6,155 nt of DNA from an uncultured Eubacteriales bacterium (GCA_934444695.1 CAKSDF010000116.1:1-6155), one strand, 5' to 3'; shown: positions 1 to 5,125, counted from the stretch's first letter. Numbers and translations are program-made. The notes: generated by a model not told the origin, from the letters alone.

Positions 1-309
1 ACTGCGCTTTTGCCTTGTATCTGAGCATTTTTCTTACCGACAAAATTCTTCGACCTGAAATGAGCGTAGTAATGAGGAATTTTCGGTACGGAGGAGTATA
101 TAAGGCTTATCGCTACTATGCGACGACAAGCCGAAAAGCACCATTAATAGGCCGTTTCAGGCGTGTTCGTATATGTGCGTTATGGTTAAACAACGGACGG
201 TCGAACACCGTACGGTTTCGCTCGTCCCTTTTCCCGTGCGGGCAATCCGGCGGTTGGGCGGTTTTCTTATAACGATTTTTTATAGACTTTATCAAACGGC
301 TTTGCCGAT
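1..309. other. Intergenic stretch without a convincing gene, rich in inverted repeats
   Basis: This stretch lies downstream of mnmA, which is read leftward. Two open frames run through it (15-272 from a TTG, and 173-361), but neither has a placed ribosome binding site or a recognisable protein; their translations are rich in Arg, Tyr and Phe with no domain pattern. What can be seen is a run of inverted repeats: 35-51 with 74-88, 104-113 with 120-132, 163-169 with 202-208, a 10-base palindrome at 207-216, and 195-199 with 223-227. None is followed by a clear T-run in either direction, so I do not call a terminator. The stretch could be an untranslated tail or a dispersed intergenic repeat. Confidence 0.5.
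35..88. repeat. Long imperfect inverted repeat (hairpin), possible dispersed element
   Basis: Left arm 35-51 (TACCG, two unpaired bases AC, then AAAATTCTTC) pairs with right arm 74-88 (GAGGAATTTTCGGTA). This gives 15 pairs, one of them G-T, around a 22-base loop. A second hairpin follows directly: GGCTT (104-108) pairs with AAGCC (128-132), and inside it TCGC (110-113) pairs with GCGA (120-123). Back-to-back hairpins outside any gene suggest a structured transcript or a mobile-type intergenic repeat. No second copy is present in this window, so repetition is not shown. Confidence 0.4.
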
Positions 310-1395
310 TTATTCTGTCGATATTATGGTTCCGCCGCCCAGTACCTCATCGCCGCTATAAAGGACTATGGCCTGGCCGGTGGTGACCGCCCGCTGAGGT
401 TCATCAAAAACTATTTTCACACTGCCGTCGGGCAGTGCCTCTGCAGCAGCGGGGGCTTCCTTGGCGCGGTAGCGGGGCTTCGCGGTGACCCTTGTCGGTT
501 TTGAGAAAGGCTCTCCGGACACAAAGTTGAAATCGTTTGCAATGACAGTTTTCGTGTAAAGCCCGTCTTCGGGAGAAAGTATCACACGGTTATGCTCCAT
601 ATCCTTTCCCTTAACATAAAGGGGAGCCGGCAGCGAAAGTCCCAATCCCTTGCGCTGACCGATGGTATAGCGGATAAGTCCCTTATGGCGTCCGAGAACA
701 TTGCCCTTTTGGTCGACAAAATCCCCTTCGGGAAATTTAAGGCCGGCATACCGCTCGATAAAATCGCCGTAGGATTCGTTTTGCACAAAACAGATGTCCT
801 GACTGTCGTGCTTTTTTGCATTGACAAAACCGTGATCCTGGGCAATAGAACGCACCTGCTCCTTGCTTTCAAATCGGCCGAGAGGAAAATCGGTGTGGGC
901 AAGCTGCTGCTGATTCAGAAAATAAAGCACATACGACTGATCCTTATCAAGGTTTTTGGCCTTTAAAAGCTTATATTTCCCGCTTTGCTCATCAAATTCC
1001 ACACGGGCATAATGACCGGTAACGATTTTATCGCATTCGATAAGCTCGGCGCGCATATACAGCTTTTGAAACTTCATAAACCGATTGCAGTCGATGCAGG
1101 GATTGGGGGTATCTCCCCTTTCATATGCCGCAACAAAACGACCGATGACCTCTTTCCCGAAATCATCGGTAAAATTGAAAACGCGGTATGGAATGCCAAG
1201 CCTCCGGCAGACGCTGGCGGCGTCCTCGGTGTCCGAAAGGGTGCAGCAGGCCTTTTCGCTTGAAACATTAACGTCGCCGTTGTCGTAAAGCTTCATGGTA
1301 ACGCCGATACAGTCGTATCCGGCTTCAACGGTCAGGGCGGCAGCCACCGAGCTGTCCACCCCGCCGCTCATTGCAATAAGTGCTTTTTTTGACAT
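310..1395 (-). CDS. mnmA: tRNA-specific 2-thiouridylase MnmA
   Basis: This cytoplasmic enzyme puts sulfur on C2 of the wobble uridine of Lys, Glu and Gln tRNAs, using ATP to adenylate the base and persulfide sulfur passed on from a cysteine desulfurase. The 361-residue length is typical. The N-terminal PP-loop ATPase motif SGGVDSS is at residues 10-16. The first catalytic Cys is C103 in NPCIDCN and the second is C202 in SQDICF; the central tRNA-binding part carries YTIGQRKGLG (about 243-252), and the C-terminal beta-barrel ends in GQAIVLY and VLGGGTI. A CC pair at 50-51 plus C63 and C100 make it Cys-rich, and PCxxC at 100-103 replaces the PDxxC of E. coli. The ATG lies one base after the nadA stop with no strong Shine-Dalgarno sequence, so translation is probably coupled. 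It is the last gene of the operon; no clear terminator follows, only a 4-bp hairpin at 297-307. Confidence 0.97.
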   Translation of the reverse strand: MSKKALIAMSGGVDSSVAAALTVEAGYDCIGVTMKLYDNGDVNVSSEKACCTLSDTEDAASVCRRLGIPYRVFNFTDDFGKEVIGRFVAAYERGDTPNPCIDCNRFMKFQKLYMRAELIECDKIVTGHYARVEFDEQSGKYKLLKAKNLDKDQSYVLYFLNQQQLAHTDFPLGRFESKEQVRSIAQDHGFVNAKKHDSQDICFVQNESYGDFIERYAGLKFPEGDFVDQKGNVLGRHKGLIRYTIGQRKGLGLSLPAPLYVKGKDMEHNRVILSPEDGLYTKTVIANDFNFVSGEPFSKPTRVTAKPRYRAKEAPAAAEALPDGSVKIVFDEPQRAVTTGQAIVLYSGDEVLGGGTIISTE

Positions 1396-1396
1396 A

Positions 1397-2311
1397 TCAG
1401 CCGCCGTACTCTATCATCTTGTCGATGCATTTCTTTGCCGCAAGGCGGGTCTGCTCATCCATAACGATTTCTTCCCCGCCGTCCTTACAGCAGTTAAGCA
1501 GATCAGCAAGGGTGGTTATCTTCATATTGTGGCAGACAAGATCCTTTGAAAGGGGATAAAATTTCTTGTCGGGGCAATCGTATTCGAGGTGCTCGGTTAT
1601 GCTGTTCTCGGTTCCGATGATAAATTCCTTTGCGTCGGAATTTTTGGCGTATTCCATAATACCGCTGGTGGAGCCGACATAATCGGCAAGCGCCACAACC
1701 TCGGGAATACATTCGGGATGGACCAGGAAAAGGGCATTCGGATGAGCGGCCTTGGCCTTTTGCACATCCCTTACATCCATTTTTGCGTGGGTGGGGCATC
1801 CGCCATGCACAAGCTTGATATTTTTGTCGGGGAGCTGATTTTTGATGTATGTGCCGAGGTTAATATCGGGAATGAAAAGGATATCCTTTTCGGGCATGGC
1901 CGTAACGATTTTGACGGCCGAGGAAGAGGTCACGCAGACATCGCAAATGGTTTTAAGCTCGGCAGTGGTGTTGATGTAGGCAACGACCGCATAGCCGGGA
2001 TTCATTTCCTTGAGCTGCTCGATGATTTCTCTGTCCATCTGCTCGGCCATAGGGCATCCTGCGTCCTTATTGGCGAGATAAACGGTCTTTTCGGGAGAGA
2101 GAATCTTGACCGTTTCGGCCATAAAACGCACGCCGCACATTATAACGGTTTTGTTTTTTACCGTTGCGGCCTTTTTGGCGAGAGCATAGCTGTCTCCAAC
2201 AAAATCGGCAATCTCGGTAATTTCACGCCGCTGATAGGAATGGGCAAGGATACAAATGTCCTTTTGCTCCTTGAGCTTTAATATTTCCTGCTGCATATCA
2301 AGAATTTTCAT
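1397..2311 (-). CDS. nadA: Quinolinate synthase NadA
   Basis: NadA is a [4Fe-4S] enzyme that condenses iminoaspartate (from NadB) with dihydroxyacetone phosphate to give quinolinate in de novo NAD synthesis. Counting from the ATG at 2311 (304 residues, the short form as in Thermotoga), the three expected cluster ligands are C86 (AGCPMAEQ), C172 (GGCPTHA) and C260 (LVCHNMK). Active-site motifs are AHSYQ (H24, Y26), YINTTAE (Y112, N114), TSSSA, VHPEC (H198, E200) and GSTSG. The usual Asn of the first motif (AHNY) is Ser here. The start is ambiguous: a GTG at 2320 gives three more residues (MKK) and has GAAGG seven bases upstream, while the ATG has AAAGGG eight bases upstream. I prefer the ATG. 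Either start overlaps the end of the DUF1893 gene (by 14 or 23 bases), which implies translational coupling. nadB and nadC are not in this window. Confidence 0.96.
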   Translation of the reverse strand: MKILDMQQEILKLKEQKDICILAHSYQRREITEIADFVGDSYALAKKAATVKNKTVIMCGVRFMAETVKILSPEKTVYLANKDAGCPMAEQMDREIIEQLKEMNPGYAVVAYINTTAELKTICDVCVTSSSAVKIVTAMPEKDILFIPDINLGTYIKNQLPDKNIKLVHGGCPTHAKMDVRDVQKAKAAHPNALFLVHPECIPEVVALADYVGSTSGIMEYAKNSDAKEFIIGTENSITEHLEYDCPDKKFYPLSKDLVCHNMKITTLADLLNCCKDGGEEIVMDEQTRLAAKKCIDKMIEYGG

Positions 2312-2738
2312 TTTTTTCACCCTTTAACCTTCGTAAAGTGTTTTTTATAATTTCAACAGCCCGCATAGGGTCGTTTGTTGCTTCAAGAGCGGTTTCTATG
2401 GGGCAGGGCCCGTCACCCTTTCGGTTGATTATGGTTTCAACCGACTGCTCATAATAAACCGATATTCCGTGCGCTTTCAGCACATCAAGAGCCGCCGAGC
2501 TGATCACGCCTGTGTGTATTTCAAAAACGCCCAGCAGCACATAAAGGAGTGCCGAGCCTTTGCCAAGCACCTTATCGGCCGCCGAAAAGCCTTTGACATT
2601 TTTACCGGCGTCCACAAGCTTTAAAAGAGGGGCGACACCGCGGTCGGTGGAGGTGATGACCTCGTCTTTTCCCACAAGGGCGCAGGTACAACCGCACTGT
2701 TCAACATAATATCTGGCCTTTTCAAGAGCCTCTGTCAT
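2298..2738 (-). CDS. DUF1893 domain protein, first gene of the nadA-mnmA operon
   Basis: This is a 146-residue soluble protein of the DUF1893 family, whose function is not established. Recognisable family features are TDRGVAPLL (31-39), the AADKVLGK block (53-60), a hydrophobic strand/helix ending in HTGVISSAAL (75-84), and near the C-terminus INRKGDGPCPIE (104-115) with a conserved Cys-Pro and Glu. I recall that a Thermotoga member of this family has a cytidine-deaminase-like fold, but I cannot check that here. Residues 15-19 add a CxCxC cluster (C15, C17, C19) that could bind metal; this is inference. The ATG at 2738 has GGGGAG eight bases upstream. There is no signal peptide or membrane segment. 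Its stop lies inside the start region of nadA, so the two are translated together, suggesting a role linked to quinolinate/NAD synthesis or to the Fe-S cluster of NadA. Confidence 0.9.
   Translation of the reverse strand: MTEALEKARYYVEQCGCTCALVGKDEVITSTDRGVAPLLKLVDAGKNVKGFSAADKVLGKGSALLYVLLGVFEIHTGVISSAALDVLKAHGISVYYEQSVETIINRKGDGPCPIETALEATNDPMRAVEIIKNTLRRLKGEKNENS
2320..2325 (-). promoter_or_regulatory. Ribosome binding site of nadA inside the preceding gene
   Basis: AAAGGG on the minus strand lies eight bases before the ATG at 2311, within the last codons of the DUF1893 gene. A second possible site, GAAGG at 2328-2332, sits seven bases before a GTG at 2320. The two starts are in the same frame and differ by three residues. 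Confidence 0.6.
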
Positions 2739-2788
2739 AAGCTTTTCTCCCCTTTCGGCCGGTTTTAGCGAAGGCGGGCTGCATCGGT

Positions 2789-2811
2789 GCCGTATTTTCT
2801 CGCTTTACGGC
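2789..2811 (-). promoter_or_regulatory. Hairpin in the leader of the nadA operon
   Basis: In the predicted leader (about 2837 to 2739, minus strand), GCCGTA pairs perfectly with TACGGC, six pairs around an 11-base loop, at 2806-2811 and 2789-2794. An alternative pairing just upstream uses CGGC with GCCG around 2811-2826 and would compete for the same GGCCG bases. Two exclusive hairpins in a 100-base leader could mean attenuation, but no T-run follows, so this may be chance. It matches no riboswitch I know. Confidence 0.3.
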
Positions 2812-2843
2812 CGGCAGTTTTCCGCCGTCTGTCCTTCTTTGCT

Positions 2844-2872
2844 ATTTTATCACATTGATTATTTTCTGTCAA
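2844..2872 (-). promoter_or_regulatory. Sigma-A promoter of the DUF1893-nadA-mnmA operon
   Basis: On the minus strand a perfect TTGACA (2867-2872) is followed by a 17-base spacer and TAAAAT (2844-2849). The spacer ends in TGA, giving an extended -10. Transcription should start near 2837, about 100 bases before the first ATG. A/T-tracts upstream (2901-2965) may act as an UP-like or curved element. No inverted repeat overlaps the -35 or -10, so a repressor site is not evident here. Confidence 0.85.
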
Positions 2873-2900
2873 CGAAGTGTTATGTTTCAAAGCAGAAAAG

Positions 2901-2942
2901 GTTTTTGAAAATTAAACGGAACAAAAAGCATTTTTCAAAAAC
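2901..2942. repeat. Perfect 11-bp inverted repeat in an A-tract stretch
   Basis: GTTTTTGAAAA at 2901-2911 is perfectly complementary to TTTTCAAAAAC at 2932-2942, with a 20-base spacer. It lies about 30 bases upstream of the operon -35. Runs of four or five A or T recur roughly every 8-10 bases from 2902 to 2965, which would bend the DNA. It could be a binding site, a bent promoter-upstream element, or a weak terminator for leftward read-through, which meets CTTTTCTG after the hairpin. Low sequence complexity makes chance pairing more likely. Confidence 0.4.
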
Positions 2943-2969
2943 GGCAAAAAGATTTTTCTTAAAAACGAT

Positions 2970-2993
2970 ACACATATATAAATGCATATGTGT
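2970..2993. repeat. Perfect 8-bp inverted repeat ACACATAT...ATATGTGT
   Basis: ACACATAT (2970-2977) and ATATGTGT (2986-2993) are perfectly complementary across an 8-base spacer. The symmetry and size resemble a dimer-protein binding site. It lies about 100 bases upstream of the operon -35 and 130 bases past the PAP2 stop, so no promoter is directly covered. It could also form a short hairpin in read-through RNA from the PAP2 gene; the minus-strand sequence after it contains only a T5 run six bases on. Confidence 0.4.
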
Positions 2994-3084
2994 GAATCCC
3001 GCACGGTTTTGCCCGTCGCTTTTGACCTGCGGCACGCGTCCGTTGCTTAAGCGCCGAGATTAAAAAATACAGCGGCAGTTTTAT

Positions 3085-3121
3085 ATTTGCAATCGCTTGC
3101 GGCAATCATCCGTCTGCAAAT
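3085..3121 (-). terminator. Hairpin just past the PAP2 stop, weak terminator candidate
   Basis: On the minus strand, ATTTGCA (3115-3121) pairs with TGCAAAT (3085-3091), and inside it ATTGC (3102-3106) pairs with GCGAT (3092-3096) with one G-T pair. The 5' arm has an eight-base bulge. The hairpin starts three bases after the stop codon. The next T-run (six Ts, 3062-3067) is about 17 bases further on, which is too far for a classical intrinsic terminator, so the call is tentative. Confidence 0.3.
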
Positions 3122-3123
3122 AA

Positions 3124-3660
3124 TTAAAGCTTTTGAATGGCCTTTACTTTTTTAGATAATGCAAGGGTCATAAAGCCTATGGCTATTCCGAGCAGCGCGG
3201 CAAAAATAACATCCGACGGAAAGTGAACATAAAGATACAGCCTTGAGATGGCGATAAAAGCAGCAAGCGGTATGGCAAAAGCAGCAAATTTTCTTCCTGC
3301 CGAGCAAAGAATGACAGCCGAAATGACCGACGAAAGTGTATGCCCCGAGGGGAAAGAAAAATCGGTTGGATTTTTTATCAGCAATGATATATTCTCAGTC
3401 CAGCAAGGCCTCGGTCGGGCGACAAGACTTTTAATAGCCACATTACCTACAAGCAGGCCTATGAGCATTCCGCAAAGACACAGCAGACCGTATTTTCTGT
3501 ACTTTTTTGAAAAAAGCAGGGCTGCCGATATGGCTATCCATATAATTCCTTTGTTTCCCAGTGCCGATATAATCGGCATAACCGAATCTAAGAATGGGCA
3601 AAAAAGATTGTCCCTTATAAAATGAAGAATCGCCCAATCAATGTTCTGAATAAAATTCAC
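3124..3660 (-). CDS. PAP2-family membrane phosphatase
   Basis: A 178-residue integral membrane protein of the type 2 phosphatidic acid phosphatase superfamily. Members remove phosphate from lipid phosphates such as undecaprenyl pyrophosphate or phosphatidic acid at the outer face of the membrane; the substrate cannot be told from sequence. All three signature motifs are intact: KxxxxxxRP (K77, R84, P85), PSGH (104-107, H107) and SRxxxxxHxxxD (S139, R140, nucleophile H146, D150). Hydrophobic segments lie at about 39-50, 57-76, 109-121, 125-138 and 151-168. I chose the GTG at 3660 because AAAGGAGG sits seven bases before it. The frame stays open to a GTG at 3771, but that start falls in the -35 region of the gene's own promoter and would add a 37-residue charged tail unlike the family. 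It is transcribed alone, divergent from cysK. An undecaprenyl-pyrophosphatase role (BcrC/PgpB-like) is possible but unproven. Confidence 0.93.
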   Translation of the reverse strand: MNFIQNIDWAILHFIRDNLFCPFLDSVMPIISALGNKGIIWIAISAALLFSKKYRKYGLLCLCGMLIGLLVGNVAIKSLVARPRPCWTENISLLIKNPTDFSFPSGHTLSSVISAVILCSAGRKFAAFAIPLAAFIAISRLYLYVHFPSDVIFAALLGIAIGFMTLALSKKVKAIQKL

Positions 3661-3667
3661 AGCTTTA

Positions 3668-3675
3668 CCTCCTTT
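3668..3675 (-). promoter_or_regulatory. Strong ribosome binding site fixing the PAP2 start
   Basis: AAAGGAGG on the minus strand, seven bases before the GTG at 3660. It decides the start against longer versions beginning at 3771 or at an ATG at 3693, neither of which has a Shine-Dalgarno sequence. A small hairpin, TGCCG (3675-3679) with CGGCA (3684-3688) and a four-base loop, touches its upstream edge and might modulate ribosome access. Confidence 0.8.
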
Positions 3676-3739
3676 GCCGCTGTCGGCACACATATCCCGT
3701 TTTCTTCTAAGTCCGATTTTTTCCGACGGTTCAACCACT

Positions 3740-3768
3740 ATACTAACCGTAACAAAGCGGTCGGTCAA
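3740..3768 (-). promoter_or_regulatory. Promoter of the PAP2 gene
   Basis: Minus-strand TTGACC (3763-3768), a 17-base spacer and TAGTAT (3740-3745) fit sigma-A, with a start point near 3733 and a leader of about 70 bases. Its -35 lies about 40 bases from the -35 of the divergent cysK promoter, and the A/T-rich stretch 3776-3804 between them could serve both. Confidence 0.65.
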
Positions 3769-3807
3769 CACCTTTGAAAAAATTTTTATAAATATTTAAA
3801 AAAAGAC

Positions 3808-3836
3808 TTGACAAATGCTTTTTGAGGGTGTATTAT
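3808..3836 (+). promoter_or_regulatory. Strong sigma-A promoter of cysK
   Basis: A perfect TTGACA (3808-3813), a 17-base spacer and TATTAT (3831-3836, five of six matches). The A/T-tract block just upstream (3776-3804, including AAAAAATTTTT) looks like an UP element. Transcription should start near 3843, giving a leader of about 100 bases. A near-consensus promoter with an operator on its start point suggests a high-output gene held down by a repressor. Confidence 0.9.
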
Positions 3837-3838
3837 CA

Positions 3839-3863
3839 TACCAACCTACGAGATAGGTAGGTA
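3839..3863. promoter_or_regulatory. Operator-like inverted repeat over the cysK start point
   Basis: TACCAACCTA (3839-3848) and TAGGTAGGTA (3854-3863) form a 10-bp inverted repeat with one mismatch and a five-base spacer (CGAGA). It begins two bases after the -10 hexamer and covers the predicted start point, the classical place for a repressor to block initiation. The size and A/T-flanked CCTA-TAGG symmetry remind me of sites for Rrf2-family regulators (CymR for cysteine, IscR for Fe-S), which commonly control cysK in Firmicutes. That assignment is inference; the regulator gene is not in this window. The repeat could instead act as an RNA hairpin at the very 5' end of the message. Confidence 0.7.
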
Positions 3864-3942
3864 ATAAGCGAATTCATTCAATCAAAAACATTAAAACAAA
3901 ACGGCCGACCATCAGCCGACCGAATAAAAAGGAGTAGTTATT

Positions 3943-4875
3943 ATGTCAAAGGTTTATTCTTCCGCAGATCAGCTTATCGGTTCAACTCCCCTTCTCGAGC
4001 TTACACATATCGAAAAAGAACTGGGGTTAAAGGCCAAGATTCTTGCCAAGCTTGAATATTTTAATCCCGCCGGATCGGTAAAGGATCGTATTGCCAAGGC
4101 TATGATCGATGAAGCCGAGGCATCGGGCAAGCTCAAAGAAGGATCGGTAATTATCGAACCCACATCGGGCAACACCGGTATCGGTCTTGCCGCAGTAGCC
4201 GCCGCAAAGGGCTACCGCATCATCATTGTTATGCCCGAAACCATGTCGGTTGAGCGCCGCCAGCTTATGAAGGCATACGGTGCCGAGCTTGTACTTTCGG
4301 ACGGAACCAAGGGTATGAAGGGCGCCATCGCCAAGGCCGACGAGCTGGCAAAAGAGATCCCCAACAGCTTTATCCCCGGTCAGTTTGTCAATCCCGCCAA
4401 CCCCAAGGCTCATTTTGAGCATACCGGTCCTGAAATTTTTGAAGACACCGACGGAGCGGTCGACATTTTCGTGGCCGGCGTAGGCACCGGCGGAACCATC
4501 ACCGGAGTTGGTGAATATCTTAAATCTAAGAAACCCGAGGTCAAGGTTGTAGCGGTGGAGCCTGCCACGTCTGCGGTACTTTCCACCGGAGTTGCCGGAG
4601 CACACAAGATTCAGGGCATCGGTGCAGGATTTGTTCCCGACGTACTCGACACCAAGGTTTATGACGAAATCATTCCCGTTGCCGACGACGATGCCTTTGC
4701 CACCGGCAGAAAGATCGGTCACAAGGAAGGCGTGCTTGTGGGAATTTCCTCGGGCGCAGCGGTTTTTGCGGCCATCCAGCTTGCAAAACGTCCCGAGAAC
4801 GAAGGCAAGACCATTGTTGTACTGCTTCCCGACACCGGCGACAGATATCTTTCCACCCCGCTTTTTGCGGAATAA
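3943..4875 (+). CDS. cysK: Cysteine synthase A (O-acetylserine sulfhydrylase)
   Basis: This cytoplasmic PLP enzyme converts O-acetylserine and sulfide to cysteine and acetate, the last step of cysteine synthesis. The 310-residue length is usual for CysK. Visible motifs are the PLP lysine K47 in NPAGSVKDR (41-49), the substrate loop TSGNTG (74-79), the glycine-rich phosphate loop GTGGT (181-185), the KIQGIGAGFVP block characteristic of CysK (222-232), GISSGA (268-273), where a Ser contacts the PLP ring nitrogen, and the C-terminal PDTGDRYLSTPLF. The frame is intact. AAGGAG at 3929-3934, eight bases before the ATG, supports the start. It is transcribed alone from its own promoter with an operator-like repeat. 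No cysE lies next to it, so O-acetylserine supply must be encoded elsewhere. CysK, CysM and cystathionine beta-synthase-like enzymes share the fold; the KIQGIGAGF block favours CysK. Confidence 0.97.
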   Translation: MSKVYSSADQLIGSTPLLELTHIEKELGLKAKILAKLEYFNPAGSVKDRIAKAMIDEAEASGKLKEGSVIIEPTSGNTGIGLAAVAAAKGYRIIIVMPETMSVERRQLMKAYGAELVLSDGTKGMKGAIAKADELAKEIPNSFIPGQFVNPANPKAHFEHTGPEIFEDTDGAVDIFVAGVGTGGTITGVGEYLKSKKPEVKVVAVEPATSAVLSTGVAGAHKIQGIGAGFVPDVLDTKVYDEIIPVADDDAFATGRKIGHKEGVLVGISSGAAVFAAIQLAKRPENEGKTIVVLLPDTGDRYLSTPLFAE

Positions 4876-4938
4876 TGCAAAAATGATGCATTGCGCAAAG
4901 GAAAAACCTTTCACATCTTTTGAACGAATATTTTGCTG

Positions 4939-4980
4939 TGTGCTTTGCAAATATTTTTAAAAGCACAATTCATTTTTATC
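4939..4980 (+). terminator. Candidate intrinsic terminator of cysK
   Basis: TGTGCTTT (4939-4946) pairs perfectly with AAAGCACA (4960-4967), eight pairs, and the loop can close further with AAA (4949-4951) and TTT (4956-4958). ATTCATTTTTATC follows, a moderate T-run. The stem is A/T-rich and the T-run is interrupted, so termination may be partial. It lies 63 bases past the cysK stop. Confidence 0.45.
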
Positions 4981-4993
4981 ATACAAAAAGGCC

Positions 4994-5022
4994 TTTAAAT
5001 CGGCGGCGAACAGTGCTATAAT
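4994..5022 (+). promoter_or_regulatory. Extended -10 promoter upstream of metF
   Basis: TGCTATAAT (5014-5022) is a perfect extended -10. TTTAAA (4994-4999) at 17-base spacing is a four-of-six -35. The predicted start near 5029 gives metF a leader of about 220 bases. The -10 lies in the loop of the inverted repeat 4999-5080, and the spacer contains its left arm. This is the best metF promoter I can see; nothing closer to the gene looks like a sigma-A site. Confidence 0.65.
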
Positions 5023-5080
5023 GAGGATGGCGAATCCAGTTTCGGAGTATTCTTTCCCTCACGCTTTGTCTGCCGCCGAT
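4999..5080 (+). other. Long-range GC-rich inverted repeat with nested stems, candidate structured RNA
   Basis: ATCGGCGGC (4999-5007) is perfectly complementary to GCCGCCGAT (5072-5080), with one more possible G-T pair inside. Nested within are TGAGG (5022-5026) with CCTCA (5057-5061), and GAATCC (5032-5037) with GGA and TTC (5044-5046, 5050-5052) around a bulge. ATATTTTTGTCTTTATTT follows the right arm, as after a terminator. RNA coming from upstream (cysK read-through) could fold the whole structure and stop. RNA started at the internal promoter (about 5029) lacks the left arm and could not. I do not recognise a known RNA family. Confidence 0.4.
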
Positions 5081-5125
5081 ATTTTTGTCTTTATTTCCAT
5101 CGCGCACCCATTTGATTTAGCTGCT

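Larger units (their letters stand above)
2739..3123. other. Intergenic region: operon promoter, leader, A-tracts and inverted repeats
   Basis: This 385-base region separates the DUF1893-nadA-mnmA operon from the stop of the PAP2 gene; both are read leftward. I see no protein-coding gene: the one open frame, at 2839-3063 on the plus strand, translates to a Lys/Phe-rich string set by the A-tracts. Its contents are the operon leader (2739-2837), the promoter (2844-2872), A/T-tracts (2901-2965), two perfect inverted repeats (2901-2942 and 2970-2993), a GC-richer unstructured part (2994-3060) and a hairpin just after the PAP2 stop (3085-3121). Confidence 0.7.

Noticed and set aside
15..272. An 85-codon open frame from a TTG in the left intergenic stretch
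   Set aside because: It has a TTG start without a ribosome site, runs through several hairpins and has no recognisable protein pattern.
297..307. CGGC-TTT-GCCG hairpin just after the mnmA stop as a terminator
   Set aside because: It has only four pairs and no real T-run on the minus strand (TTTGATAAAG).
1589..2281. A 230-codon plus-strand open frame opposite nadA
   Set aside because: It is a shadow of nadA, with Gly/His/Asp-rich low-information sequence and no promoter or Shine-Dalgarno sequence.
2839..3063. A 74-codon plus-strand open frame between the two minus-strand genes
   Set aside because: It overlaps the operon promoter, its Lys/Phe-rich content follows from A-tracts, and it has no ribosome binding site.
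3902..3922. Repeated GCCGACC in the cysK leader (3904-3910, 3915-3921)
   Set aside because: It is a short direct repeat of seven bases; it forms no hairpin and is likely chance.
4027..4950. A 307-codon open frame on the minus strand opposite cysK
   Set aside because: It lies over a certain cysK, its translation has no family pattern, and there is no placed ribosome site. It arises from cysK codon usage.
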